Shown one piece after another: positions 34,226 through 43,376 of a DNA stretch of 61,108 nucleotides. This stretch comes from CAZKAP01 sp964552195 (GTDB lineage: Bacteria > Bacteroidota > Bacteroidia > Flavobacteriales > Flavobacteriaceae). A program made the translations under genes and the position numbers. The notes beneath the pieces were generated by a model, which worked only from the letters and a program-made list of their open reading frames with translations, was not told where the DNA came from and searched no databases. The stretch covers positions 1 through 61,108 of the forward strand of contig CAZKFM010000015.1 of assembly GCA_964552195.1 (NCBI GenBank). Reading direction: 5' to 3'. The stretch's first letter is position 1, and every line of letters begins with the position of its first letter.

Positions 34226-35716
34226 CTATGAATCTCCCCAGAACAGGGAGCGAATAAAGGAAACGGGGAGGAAAGCCATGCAAAGGGCTAACGGCAGAGA
34301 GGTGACGATCAGGAGCTTCTGAGTGGTGTCCAGGACATCCAGATTGGGCCGAAGCCCTGACAGGAAAAAGATACCTACACACGAAAGGCCCAGGAAAATC
34401 GTCCAGGACAGCTTTAGCCTATCTGGGGGCTCTTTTCGGGTCCTTGCACTGAATACACTCAGGACATAAATGGCCGAATCCACTGAGGTAATCAGGAATC
34501 CGAATAACAACAGCATGGACAGCGCATTGAGTCCCTGCCCTAACGGGTAGCTTCCCAGGAAAATAAAGAGGGAACTGAAAATCGATCCGAATTCACCGGG
34601 TAATAGCTGTCCCTGATCAATGAGCGCGAATGCGCCCTGGCCGAATACGGTGAACCAGGTAAAGGTGCCCAGAGAAGGCACCAGCAGGACTCCCAGCATG
34701 AATTCACGAAGACTCCTTCCCTTGGAAATGCGGGCAATGAAGATACCGGTAAAAGGAGCCCAGGCGATCCAGAAAGCCCAGTAGTAATAGGTCCAGTCGG
34801 TGAGGAAACCAATTCCCGGATTGTAATTGCCCCAAGCCAGGCTTAGGGGGACGAAATCAACCAGATAGTGAAACACCGCCTTGGAAAGAGGAAGAAAAAT
34901 CCCCAGGGGATCTCGCGCAAGCCATACGAATAGCAGAAGGCCTATGGTCAGGCGGATATTCCATACCGATAACCAGCGTATTCCTCTGCGAATTCCTTTG
35001 TAGGCTGAGTACCCGCCAATCGCACAGATCACAGTAATGATGATGATGCCCCCAATCAGGGTAGGGCGGATACCCATCAGGTAATTCAGTCCGCCCGATA
35101 TTTGTCGGGCTCCCAGTGATACGGATGCCACCACCCCGAAGACCGTGGTCCATAAAGCGATCAGATCCAGGCTCCATCCCAGCCGGGATCTCAGCTGGGT
35201 CTGTGCAATGGCACTGCTGGGCAGACCAGGCTGCCCATGACGATACATGGCCCAGCCGACGAGTACCCCAAAGAGCCCATAGAATGCCCAGGGTGTCAGC
35301 CCCCACTGGAAGAAGGTATATTCCAGTGCCAGTATCCCTGGGTCCCGAGCTCCTTCCAGAGGGGGATTTACCCTCATGTATACGGGTTCCTGTACGGCCC
35401 GGAGCAGGATGCCGGCGCCCATACCCGTACTGTACAGCATACTGATCCATGCCCAGCGACTAAATTCCGGACTTGATCCGGGATTACCCAGCTTCCGACG
35501 ACCCCAGGGCCCAAGGGCAATGAACAGCAGAAAGAGTACGCATCCCAGACCCAGATACAGGTAGTAATGGCCAAATACATTTCGAATCCACACCGAGGCC
35601 TGTCCGATTGCGGTGTTCAGTTCTTCTGTAAAAGCCAGGCTGATCAGAGCGAAAATAAGTATACCACCCAGGGCCGTTCGAGTGAACAGACTCCGGGAGG
35701 TGGACGGGTTCCTCAT
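34226..35716 (-). CDS. BCCT-family transporter (betaine/carnitine/choline type)
   Basis: The 496-residue membrane protein has about 12 helices. The BCCT signatures are the glycine stretch GMGAG at 98-102 in helix 3 and the tryptophan-rich segment WTYYYWAFWIAWAPF at 308-322, followed by TGIFIARISKGRSLREF. The family takes up trimethylammonium compounds or related osmolytes. The usual helix 3 sequence is only partly kept (YSTGMGAGILLRAVQEP), so substrate and coupling ion cannot be read from it. It converges with the citrulline-type hydrolase gene, a suggestive neighbourhood but not an operon. Confidence 0.9.
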   Translation of the reverse strand: MRNPSTSRSLFTRTALGGILIFALISLAFTEELNTAIGQASVWIRNVFGHYYLYLGLGCVLFLLFIALGPWGRRKLGNPGSSPEFSRWAWISMLYSTGMGAGILLRAVQEPVYMRVNPPLEGARDPGILALEYTFFQWGLTPWAFYGLFGVLVGWAMYRHGQPGLPSSAIAQTQLRSRLGWSLDLIALWTTVFGVVASVSLGARQISGGLNYLMGIRPTLIGGIIIITVICAIGGYSAYKGIRRGIRWLSVWNIRLTIGLLLFVWLARDPLGIFLPLSKAVFHYLVDFVPLSLAWGNYNPGIGFLTDWTYYYWAFWIAWAPFTGIFIARISKGRSLREFMLGVLLVPSLGTFTWFTVFGQGAFALIDQGQLLPGEFGSIFSSLFIFLGSYPLGQGLNALSMLLLFGFLITSVDSAIYVLSVFSARTRKEPPDRLKLSWTIFLGLSCVGIFFLSGLRPNLDVLDTTQKLLIVTSLPLALCMAFLPVSFIRSLFWGDS

Positions 35717-35775
35717 AGTACGAGTATAAGGAAAATAAGGCAGACTCCCTATGGATCAAATTGAGGGAAACCGTC

Positions 35776-37326
35776 TCAGGGCCTTTCAGCGGCCTGGAAT
35801 GATCGTATGGCCGCATTGGGTTCTATGGTGGAAACCTCTTTCCAGAATTCGGGATCGTAACGGGACATATAGGTTGGCTTAAAGGCTTTTTTTTCGCTGA
35901 CACCTTCGAACTCGGCAGGGGAAATGGCGTCTACCTCGTAGACCACCCATTGCAGGATTTCGAGATTGTCTGCGACCAGGTCCAGTTTCATGGACAGTTC
36001 GTTCTGCTTGCGTCGGCCGTGCACATTTTTATTCTTCTCGACGATCTTCAGGGGGCGGCGTACCCCAAACTGGGATCCTTTAGTGATTTCGCCGAATTTC
36101 AAAACGTAAGTGCCATCCGGGCCCTTGCCAAAACGGATGCTTCCTCTGTGCAGCGTCGATCGGAACATGAATCCGAGCAGTCGTATGTTTCTCAGACGCT
36201 TTACATTTTCGAAATCCATGCGCATAATCGCGAAATCCTCCATTCCTATATACAAACGTCCCTCGTAATCCGCCGTCCTTTTCGGGACAAAAGAGAGTAT
36301 ATAGACGCCCTGTCCGTCCATTTCCTCATAGCCTTCCAGGCTGAAATCGTAACGTCTTGCCTTTTCGATAACGGGCAGTTCCGCCTCATCCGTAAACCGG
36401 AAGTTCTGGCCCTGAGAGGACAGGACCCCTTTAATTCCATTGAAGAAGAATTCGTTGCCTTCCTCGTTGATTTCTTCCTCCAGGTCTTTCGCCTCCTCAT
36501 AATCGGCCATAATACTATCCACCGGGATTTTGGTTCCGAATATTCCGGATTTTACCTTGATGTAAGAATCCCTTTTAACGTTTTCGCGGAATATGGTTTC
36601 GAGTTGTTCGGTCAGGTTTTCCAGGGATCCATCGTTGGATTTGTCGTAGAGTTCTGCGCCCTTGATCAGCCGGAGTTTATTCTCTCCTGCTCCCTGATAC
36701 CAGTCGCCCAGGGCTTCCTTGTAGTATTCGGACTTCTTGGGCAGGATGCCAACGACACTATCCAGAAAGGGTTTGGTGAGTTCCGGTATCGTCGTTTTTT
36801 TGAATTCAATATCGAACCGGGTGAAATTATTCAGGTCGCTTTTTCGTATGAAAAAACGGCTTTTCTGATTGCCCTTCCCGTAATTATCGTCGAAGCGCGA
36901 CCAGGTGTTTTCCAGGATTTCTTCCACCGAAAGTTCCTTGTTGAAAAGAAAGACCCCCTGCAGGTCTATGGCTTTGGGCGATACGGTAATCAGGGTGTCC
37001 AGGGGATCGACCAGGGCGATACGCAGCTGTTCATAACCCATACTTTCAATCCGGATGGAATCGTACACCTCCTCCCGAGGTCCGAAAACAATACGGAATC
37101 GGCCTTCCTCATTGGAGATTACCCCTTTTTCTTCTCCGTAGATGATGGATGCATAGGGAATACCTTCCCCGGTTTTAGCATCTACCAGACGGGAGCGTAC
37201 TTCGGTTCGAACATCCGGTTCGTTAGCGGAAACCTCAGGCATTTCCTGTGCAAAGCAAAGAAAAGGGCAGAGCGCGACAGCCAGTAACAGGCTACCCGTA
37301 AAGTTGGGTATGGGTATTTGGATCAT
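35776..37326 (-). CDS. Exported protein with carboxypeptidase-regulatory-like N-terminal domain
   Basis: The 516-residue protein has a signal peptide ending near residue 26 (LCFAQE). A CarboxypepD_reg-like beta-sandwich follows at about 42-120 (SRLVDAKTGEGIPYASIIYG, and VISNEEGRFRI), and then a large region of unknown fold to the end. This layout occurs in Bacteroidota outer-membrane-associated proteins without a TonB barrel. Its ATG overlaps the stop of the upstream SDR gene by four bases, so it is translationally coupled to it. The function is unknown. Confidence 0.75.
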   Translation of the reverse strand: MIQIPIPNFTGSLLLAVALCPFLCFAQEMPEVSANEPDVRTEVRSRLVDAKTGEGIPYASIIYGEEKGVISNEEGRFRIVFGPREEVYDSIRIESMGYEQLRIALVDPLDTLITVSPKAIDLQGVFLFNKELSVEEILENTWSRFDDNYGKGNQKSRFFIRKSDLNNFTRFDIEFKKTTIPELTKPFLDSVVGILPKKSEYYKEALGDWYQGAGENKLRLIKGAELYDKSNDGSLENLTEQLETIFRENVKRDSYIKVKSGIFGTKIPVDSIMADYEEAKDLEEEINEEGNEFFFNGIKGVLSSQGQNFRFTDEAELPVIEKARRYDFSLEGYEEMDGQGVYILSFVPKRTADYEGRLYIGMEDFAIMRMDFENVKRLRNIRLLGFMFRSTLHRGSIRFGKGPDGTYVLKFGEITKGSQFGVRRPLKIVEKNKNVHGRRKQNELSMKLDLVADNLEILQWVVYEVDAISPAEFEGVSEKKAFKPTYMSRYDPEFWKEVSTIEPNAAIRSFQAAERP

Positions 37327-38771
37327 GGCAATAAGGGGTTTGGGCCGGCGAGTCTGCGCAACATGCCGGAAAATATAAAGTGATGAAAAGGGCTGACGGC
37401 CAACCAGTAGAGTCGTCCTCTCAGACCCCGGGGCCTGAAGGTAGCGATCTGATGGAGTACGCCATTTTCGATACGGAATTCGAGCCAGGCCTCTCCTGGA
37501 AGCTTCATTTCCGCAAAAAGCAACAGTCTCTTACCGTTCCTGTCCGCCAGCAGGACTCGCCAGAAATCCAGGGCGTCACCCGTGTAGATCTTATCGGGGT
37601 GGGTGCGCCCTCGGCGAAGCCCTACGCCACCGCTTATTTTGTCCAGGAATCCCCTGAGCTGCCACAACCAGCTTCCGTAGTACCAGCCCTGATCTCCTCC
37701 GATCCGCCAGATGCGTTCGAGGGCCTTGTCTTCCTCGTCTACCGGTCGTTCGCGCCGGTCGCTGAAAACCCCGAATCGGGGCACCTGTATATAGGATTCC
37801 AGGTTAGGGTCCACCCGGCCGCTGATCAGACTGTCTTTCCAGCTGCTGATTACCGTATTCTGTTCGATTTTTTGAAAAGCCAGGGCGATGGCTTCCTGAT
37901 AGCTCAAAGGCTGTATGCCCAGGATTTTGGCCAGATCGTTATCTCGTGCCACGACTTCGGTCCTCATGCTATCCACCAGGTTGACAGCCAGTGAATACGA
38001 GGTAGAAGTCACAAAGTACAGCCAGTAGGCGGATAGCCGGGGTGTCATTAAGGGCAGAGTGAATATTCGTATACGAAAGCCACGGGCATTTCCGTAGAGT
38101 TCAAGCATCTGTTTGTAGGTGAGCACATCCGGCCCGGCGATGTCGAAGGATTTTCCATAGGTTTCCGGCAAGAGCAGCACCCCGGTCAGGAAGGATATGA
38201 CATCGCGTATGGCTATCGGTTGAGTTCGTGTAAGTACCCATTTGGGGGTGACCATAACGGGGAGCTTTTCCCCCAGGTCCCTAATGATCTCGAAGGATGC
38301 GCTGCCCGATCCCACTATTATTCCTGCCCGGAGTACGGTCAGCTCATAGGGTCCCCCGGCCAGAACTTCTTCGACCTGCTTCCTGGACGCCAGATGAGGG
38401 GATAGTTCGCTTACATTGACTATGCCACTTAAATAGATGACCTGCCTGACCCCGCACAGGCTCATCAGACGAATGAAGTTTTCCGCCGATTGTTTCTCCT
38501 TTTCCTCGAAGCCGGAGGTCGATGAGGCCAGGGAATGAACGAGATAGTAGGCCGCATCCATGGGGCCCAGGGCCTCTATCTCCGGGTCGCTTTCCCCCAC
38601 AGGATTCAGTAGGTCCCTTTCGATGATGCGAATGGATTTCCTTACCGCTGCATCCACAGACAGCCGGTTGCGGTCCCGGACCAGGCAGGTCACTTCGTGT
38701 CCTGCTTCCAGCAAGCGGGGAAGCAACCTCATGCCAATATAACCGTTTGCACCGGTGAGGAAGATTTTCAT
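37323..38771 (-). CDS. SDR-family NAD(P)-binding protein with C-terminal DUF2867 domain
   Basis: It begins MKIFLTGANGYIGMRLLPRL, an atypical/extended SDR Rossmann motif (TGANGYIG). The N-terminal about 300 residues are a nucleoside-diphosphate-sugar-epimerase-like domain, with the Tyr-Leu-Ser stretch VIYLSGI. The C-terminal part (RIWRIGGDQGWYYGSWLWQL, and LFAEMKLPGEAWLEFRI) fits DUF2867. An earlier ATG at 38807 would add a charged 12-residue leader (MEYTLTTRKRNA), and I prefer the one giving the canonical start. The substrate is unknown. Confidence 0.85.
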   Translation of the reverse strand: MKIFLTGANGYIGMRLLPRLLEAGHEVTCLVRDRNRLSVDAAVRKSIRIIERDLLNPVGESDPEIEALGPMDAAYYLVHSLASSTSGFEEKEKQSAENFIRLMSLCGVRQVIYLSGIVNVSELSPHLASRKQVEEVLAGGPYELTVLRAGIIVGSGSASFEIIRDLGEKLPVMVTPKWVLTRTQPIAIRDVISFLTGVLLLPETYGKSFDIAGPDVLTYKQMLELYGNARGFRIRIFTLPLMTPRLSAYWLYFVTSTSYSLAVNLVDSMRTEVVARDNDLAKILGIQPLSYQEAIALAFQKIEQNTVISSWKDSLISGRVDPNLESYIQVPRFGVFSDRRERPVDEEDKALERIWRIGGDQGWYYGSWLWQLRGFLDKISGGVGLRRGRTHPDKIYTGDALDFWRVLLADRNGKRLLLFAEMKLPGEAWLEFRIENGVLHQIATFRPRGLRGRLYWLAVSPFHHFIFSGMLRRLAGPNPLLP

Positions 38772-38843
38772 AGCATTTCTTTTACGAGTAGTCAATGTAT
38801 ACTCCACTTCCGTTTATAGACGTACGGCCAGTGGTTTTGTTAC

Positions 38844-39275
38844 TCAACCCGGATTGGGTCCGTCTTCCGGATGCTGGGTGAGTTTGTGATCCACCAGTTT
38901 CCTGAAAAATCGATGTACCTGTTTGGTCCGGGCCTCCACCTTTACGAAGTGCGGACTATCGTGTATGGAATAGACCTCGGATTCCCCCTTGTAGATACTC
39001 AGCCGATAGTAGGGAATTGCCAATACATAGGATTCATGACGCGCCCGGAATCCCAATAGTATGCCCTTAGGCCTGAGTTCGATATTGCAGTAATTGATGG
39101 AATTGTCTACGAGCAAAAGGTGATAGATGGCATGGCTGCAGGATTTCATGACGAGTCTCGGTGAGCCCGTGCCTCCCATTTTCCACCGATCCTTCAGCAT
39201 ATAGGGTTTGCCGACCAGCTGAGTGATTTGTCTCTGAATGTCCTTGTCGTTATGAGATACTCTGAATATGGCCAT
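38844..39275 (-). CDS. Conserved-looking small protein of unknown function
   Basis: I do not recognise this 143-residue protein. It is soluble, basic, has no signal peptide, and is rich in predicted beta-strand segments (SINYCNIELRPKGILLGFRA, YVLAIPYYRLSIYKG), somewhat like a PH-type or lipid-interacting fold. That likeness is only an impression. Its ATG follows the stop of the VOC gene with no gap (TAAATG), so the two are probably translated together. Confidence 0.6.
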   Translation of the reverse strand: MAIFRVSHNDKDIQRQITQLVGKPYMLKDRWKMGGTGSPRLVMKSCSHAIYHLLLVDNSINYCNIELRPKGILLGFRARHESYVLAIPYYRLSIYKGESEVYSIHDSPHFVKVEARTKQVHRFFRKLVDHKLTQHPEDGPNPG

Positions 39276-39635
39276 TTATACTGCTAAGGGTTGTCTGAAT
39301 TTGATCATGTTCCCGTCCTGGTCGAGTATGGCAAACTCCCTCATGCCCCAGGGCTGATCGCGCAAGGGACCATTCGGATGTACCACCCCCTGGGCGGACA
39401 TTTCATCGTACAGGGAATCAATCCCTTCCACATCGATATAGCAACTCGTATTTTCGGGATGTATGCGATCATTGCATTTCCAGAAATGAATCACGACCTG
39501 AGCCCGGGCCACAATGGCGTAATTTTCTTCTTTCCACCCGAGTTTATCAAAACCCAGACGGTCTCTGTAGAAGGTGACGGTTTTATCGATATCCAGTGAG
39601 GCGAATACGGGGATACCCTTGCTTAACGTGGGCAT
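39276..39635 (-). CDS. VOC-family (glyoxalase/bleomycin-resistance-like) protein
   Basis: The roughly 119-residue single-domain VOC protein starts MPTLSKGIPVFASLDIDKTV. It has FYRDRLGFDKLGW, VIHFWKCNDR, SCYIDVEGIDSLYDE, and the end stretch FAILDQDGNMIKFRQP. A start at 39677 would add 14 residues and is less likely. The family includes metal-dependent lyases, dioxygenases and antibiotic-binding proteins, and this member could be a bleomycin-type binding protein. It is followed directly by the unknown 143-residue protein. Confidence 0.82.
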   Translation of the reverse strand: MPTLSKGIPVFASLDIDKTVTFYRDRLGFDKLGWKEENYAIVARAQVVIHFWKCNDRIHPENTSCYIDVEGIDSLYDEMSAQGVVHPNGPLRDQPWGMREFAILDQDGNMIKFRQPLAV

Positions 39636-39698
39636 AGCTTTTTTTTCAAAGATACGGCTTAGGGCAGGGTCACTCAAGGGGTTGAGGCCTAAAATCCG

Positions 39699-39706
39699 TA
39701 GTTTTG
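39699..39706 (+). promoter_or_regulatory. -7 promoter element of argS
   Basis: TAGTTTTG matches TAnnTTTG and ends 18 bases before the argS ATG at 39725. The alternative TTG start at 39704 lies inside this box, which supports the ATG. Confidence 0.5.
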
Positions 39707-39724
39707 ACGGCTGTAAATCACAAG

Positions 39725-41506
39725 ATGAAAGCGATAACGGATAAGATCAGGAATGCCGTCAGAGAGGCGGTACTCGAAAAGCGGCAGGTCGATCTGCCAG
39801 CGGTGGAATGCCAACCTACCAAGAAGGAGTTTGAGGGAGAGGTGACTGTAGTCATCTTTCCAATGCTTCGCCATGCCAAGGCCCGGCCCGAAGAACTGGG
39901 GGTGGAGATCGGTACCTATCTGCAGGAGCGATTGGAGGAGGTATCCGGTTTTAATGTGGTGAAGGGGTTCCTAAACCTGAGCCTTTCCGATCGCTTTTAC
40001 CTGGATGCACTGGCCGATATGGCCTCTGCCTCCGATTATGGAAAGGCCCCTGCCTCGGGGGAAGCGGTTATCGTCGAATATTCCTCGCCCAATACCAACA
40101 AACCCCTGCACCTCGGTCACATACGGAACAACCTGCTCGGATACTCGGTATCGGAAATACTGAAGGCTGCGGGCAAAAAGGTGTATAAGACTCAGATCAT
40201 CAACGATCGGGGGATCCACATCTGCAAGAGCATGTACGCATGGAAAGTCAGTGGTAAGGGAGAGACACCAGAAAATACCGGACGTAAGGGTGACCACCTG
40301 GTAGGCAGTTACTACGTACTCTTTAATCAGCTGTATTCCGGAGAAGTCGAGCAAATGGTCCGTGAGGGCATGGACCGTGAGGAGGCCGAAAAGAAGGCCC
40401 CTTCTCTGCTGGCTTCCCAGGAGATGCTCAGGAAATGGGAAGCCGGGGACCCCGAGACCGTCGAACTCTGGAAAACCATGAATGGCTGGGTATATAAAGG
40501 ATTCGATGAAACCTACCGAAGACTGGGGGTGGATTTCGATTTCCTGCTATACGAGAGCGACACCTATCTTCTGGGCAAGGATCAGATACAGGAAGGGCTG
40601 GAGAAGGGCGTGTTCTATCGCCGGGAGGACGGCAGCGTCTGGATCGACCTGACCGATGACGGGCTGGACGAGAAGATTGTACTGCGCGCCGACGGCACGG
40701 CTGTATATATGACTCAGGACATAGGCACTGCCATCCAAAGAGTAGAGCGGTATCCCGATGTAACCGGTATGGTATACACCGTCGGAAACGAGCAGGAATA
40801 CCACTTCAAAGTACTGTTTCTGATCCTCGAAAAACTAGGGTATCAGTGGGCCGATCAGCTGTATCATCTGAGCTATGGAATGGTGGAACTACCTTCCGGA
40901 AAAATGAAGAGCAGGGAAGGAACCGTGGTGGATGCGGATGACCTGATGGCGGAAATGAAAGACACGGCCCGGGAAATCTCCAGCGAACTGGGTAAACTGG
41001 AAGGGTATACCGAAGAGCAGAAGGATAACCTCTACGAGATCATTGGGCTTGGGGCACTCAAGTATTTCATTCTCAAGGTAGACCCCCGCAAGCAAATGGT
41101 TTTCAATCCCGAGGAATCGGTAGATTTTCAAGGAAATACGGGGCCTTTCGTACAGTATACCCATGCCCGGATACAGTCTATATTGAGGAAGTACGGCGGT
41201 GAGCCCGACGCGGGTTCATTGGACCGGGAACTGACCCTGAACGAAAAGGAACGCGAAATGCTGGTGCAGTTGCTACAGTTTCCTCAGGTTGTACAATGGG
41301 CCGCCGAGCAGTATAGTCCGGCTCTGGTGGCTAATTATGCATACGAACTTGTGCGCACATTCAACTCGTATTACCAGCAAGTGACCATACTCGGAGAGCC
41401 GGACGAGGGAATCAGGAAGCTTAGGGTGCTGCTATCGGCTCAGGTAGCACGTGTAATCCGGTCGGCCTTTCTGCTTCTGGGTATAGAGGTGCCAGATCGC
41501 ATGTGA
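39725..41506 (+). CDS. argS: Arginyl-tRNA synthetase
   Basis: The 593-residue class I synthetase has an N-terminal Arg-tRNA-synthetase domain, then SSPNTNKPLHLGHIRNNLLG with the HIGH-type motif at about residues 129-133. The KMSKS position reads KMKSREGTVV, as is common in ArgS. A C-terminal anticodon-binding DALR domain (YAYELVRTFNSYYQQVTIL) follows. It charges tRNA-Arg. The start is ATG, supported by the promoter element just upstream. Confidence 0.97.
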   Translation: MKAITDKIRNAVREAVLEKRQVDLPAVECQPTKKEFEGEVTVVIFPMLRHAKARPEELGVEIGTYLQERLEEVSGFNVVKGFLNLSLSDRFYLDALADMASASDYGKAPASGEAVIVEYSSPNTNKPLHLGHIRNNLLGYSVSEILKAAGKKVYKTQIINDRGIHICKSMYAWKVSGKGETPENTGRKGDHLVGSYYVLFNQLYSGEVEQMVREGMDREEAEKKAPSLLASQEMLRKWEAGDPETVELWKTMNGWVYKGFDETYRRLGVDFDFLLYESDTYLLGKDQIQEGLEKGVFYRREDGSVWIDLTDDGLDEKIVLRADGTAVYMTQDIGTAIQRVERYPDVTGMVYTVGNEQEYHFKVLFLILEKLGYQWADQLYHLSYGMVELPSGKMKSREGTVVDADDLMAEMKDTAREISSELGKLEGYTEEQKDNLYEIIGLGALKYFILKVDPRKQMVFNPEESVDFQGNTGPFVQYTHARIQSILRKYGGEPDAGSLDRELTLNEKEREMLVQLLQFPQVVQWAAEQYSPALVANYAYELVRTFNSYYQQVTILGEPDEGIRKLRVLLSAQVARVIRSAFLLLGIEVPDRM

Positions 41507-41525
41507 AACGCCGCTGTCTTTACAG

Positions 41526-41557
41526 AAAAAAAACGCCCCTTCGATTCCGAAGGGGCG
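41526..41557 (-). terminator. Strong terminator after the proteorhodopsin gene
   Basis: CGCCCCTTCG (41534-41543) and CGAAGGGGCG (41548-41557) form a perfect 10-bp GC-rich stem with a four-base loop. The run of eight A at 41526-41533 is a run of eight U in the minus-strand transcript. It therefore ends transcription of the rhodopsin gene, about 40 bases past its stop. Confidence 0.92.
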
Positions 41558-41596
41558 CTTCCATAGCAATTTTAAGTAATTACAGATAAATGTTTT

Positions 41597-42337
41597 CTAG
41601 GCTTCTTTACTGGTTGCCAGACCAGCCAAATTGAAGATGACCAGTCCGAATCCGATCTTGTTCACGGCATCACCGATGTTGTAGATTACATCAATATTCA
41701 GACCGGTGAAGATACCCTCATACCATCCTGGAGTACCTGCCATATAGCCTACAGGATAAATGGCCCATCCTACGAGTACGAACCAGCACAGCGTTTTGTG
41801 AGCCGAGAGTACGGCTCCACCCGCTTGAACAGCCAGCTTTTTGGCCGGACCGAACCAAATAATATAAACGATAATGAAGTAAGCCACACCGGAAATGAAT
41901 CCCCACAGAGCGGCCTGATCGCGGTAGATGGTCTCACCGAGATATCCGGTTACCAGCATGACCACGGACCACAAGATCAGATTCCACATCAGGGATTTCT
42001 TGGCACCGGCTACTTTTAGGATGAGGTAAAATTCCACACACATCAGTGGCACGGTCAGTACCCAGTCCACATAGCGGAAGAAGGTAGGTGATTCCGCATT
42101 TACCGCCCAATAGTCCCTCATGTACCAATAGTGTACGGCGGCGATAAAGGTAATCAGCCCTGATACCAGAACCGAAGTCCTCCACTTGCGGTCGAAGGAA
42201 TTCATCGACAGGAAGAAGAAGGCCGAAGCAGCCATCATGGCCATGGTCCCTACGAAAAACGTAAAGCCCACATAATCGTCAGTCGCGATGCGCGAAACAT
42301 CAGCAAACATCGCAGGAATGGATAATAGAGTATTCAT
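41597..42337 (-). CDS. Proteorhodopsin (light-driven proton pump, green-tuned)
   Basis: The 246-residue seven-helix retinal protein has the functional residues of proton-pumping proteorhodopsins. They are Asp91 (acceptor), Thr95 and Glu102 (donor) in DWVLTVPLMCVEFYLIL (the DTE motif), His69 next to the acceptor, and Lys227 for the retinal Schiff base in IYNIGDAVNKIGF. The spectral-tuning position (105 in the standard numbering) is Met99, as in most flavobacterial green-absorbing forms. It is a monocistronic gene with its own promoter and terminator, divergent from blh. Confidence 0.97.
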   Translation of the reverse strand: MNTLLSIPAMFADVSRIATDDYVGFTFFVGTMAMMAASAFFFLSMNSFDRKWRTSVLVSGLITFIAAVHYWYMRDYWAVNAESPTFFRYVDWVLTVPLMCVEFYLILKVAGAKKSLMWNLILWSVVMLVTGYLGETIYRDQAALWGFISGVAYFIIVYIIWFGPAKKLAVQAGGAVLSAHKTLCWFVLVGWAIYPVGYMAGTPGWYEGIFTGLNIDVIYNIGDAVNKIGFGLVIFNLAGLATSKEA

Positions 42338-42380
42338 GAATTATACGAGTTAAATTGTGATAGTTTATTATAATGTCGCT

Positions 42381-42412
42381 CAAAATTAAACATTTTGCAT
42401 TAATTTGTTCAA
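42381..42412 (-). promoter_or_regulatory. Promoter of the proteorhodopsin gene
   Basis: On the minus strand, TAATTTTG (42388-42381) matches TAnnTTTG and a TTG lies at 42412-42410. The spacer is 21 bases, slightly longer than usual. The leader to the ATG is about 40 bases. The divergent intergenic region is AT-rich and must also hold the blh promoter, for which no clear box is seen. Confidence 0.6.
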
Positions 42413-42442
42413 GAAAGCTTTAAAAAATATAAACAGAAATTT

Positions 42443-43369
42443 GTGATTTTCACCGCTTCCAAGCAGTACGCACTCGTTTTAACCCTGGTATGCCTTTGGT
42501 TATCAGCGTATTTATCTCAAGAATCCCTGGAGTGGATCGGGTATGTTGCGATTGCCTCATTGGGTATTCTTCACGGCTCGAATGATCTTCAAATTTTAGG
42601 TGTCATTTCGAGGGATATTCCTGCCCTGCAAAAGTTCCGGTATTACCACCTGGCCTATGCCGGTGCCTCGGTGCTGATCCTCGCGGTTTTCTATCTATTT
42701 CCCTCGGCCTCGCTGTACTTCTTCATCGGAATCAGTGCCTACCATTTCGGTGAGCAGCACTACGAATACACCCGTGGACGACCCTTCTGGAGAATACCCC
42801 TGTATGTCGGGTATGGATTGTTGATATTTGGCATGCTATTTTATACGCAGTTCGATGCCGTGGACCCTATCGTATCCGAAATCTTAGGGCGGGGAATTCC
42901 CAGGGAATACTACCTGTGGGCCATTTTCGTCAGTGGAGGGGTTATGTTGATTTCCTGGGTCGGCAGTTACGCCCACCTCCCCAGGCAGTATCCCGTATTA
43001 CTGCTGGATCTCTTCATACTTGCACTCCTTTTTCTGGTTTTCCGGGAGGTTAGCCTGATCTGGGGATTTAGTCTGTATTTTATTCTTTGGCACAGCCTGC
43101 CTTCTCTACGCCATCAGATTCGCTTCCTGAGCGGTGAGTCCAACTGGAAGAACTTCCTGGCTTATCTGAGCGGTGCCTGGCCCTATTGGCTAATGGCCAT
43201 TGCGGGGGGTGTGGCGATGTGGTTTATTGGCAGCCGGTATTGGGAGCATCTGCTGACCATTTTGGTGTACTTCCTGGCGGCTATCACCTTCCCTCATGTG
43301 TTGGTGATGTCCTTTGTGCACCGGAAGGTAAGCGAGAGCGATCCATCGGGTGCCCCGGAAGGCCCGTAA
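42443..43369 (+). CDS. blh: Brp/Blh-family beta-carotene 15,15'-dioxygenase
   Basis: The 308-residue membrane protein has about eight helices. Its conserved histidines are the probable iron ligands: ILHGSNDLQ (His44), SAYHFGEQHYE (His101, His106), LWHSLPSLRHQ (His217, His224) and ITFPHVLVM (His285). It cleaves beta-carotene to retinal and so supplies the chromophore of the divergent proteorhodopsin. It starts with GTG. Genes for carotene synthesis are not in the window. Confidence 0.93.
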   Translation: MIFTASKQYALVLTLVCLWLSAYLSQESLEWIGYVAIASLGILHGSNDLQILGVISRDIPALQKFRYYHLAYAGASVLILAVFYLFPSASLYFFIGISAYHFGEQHYEYTRGRPFWRIPLYVGYGLLIFGMLFYTQFDAVDPIVSEILGRGIPREYYLWAIFVSGGVMLISWVGSYAHLPRQYPVLLLDLFILALLFLVFREVSLIWGFSLYFILWHSLPSLRHQIRFLSGESNWKNFLAYLSGAWPYWLMAIAGGVAMWFIGSRYWEHLLTILVYFLAAITFPHVLVMSFVHRKVSESDPSGAPEGP

Positions 43370-43376
43370 AAACATT

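Noticed and set aside
35950..37287. A 445-codon open frame on the plus strand opposite the carboxypeptidase-regulatory-like gene
   Set aside because: It is antisense to a gene with a clear signal peptide and domain, and its translation has no family likeness. It is long because the minus-strand gene has few antisense stops.
39704..39725. TTG 39704 as the start of argS
   Set aside because: It sits inside the promoter box TAGTTTTG. The ATG at 39725 gives a normal ArgS N-terminus.
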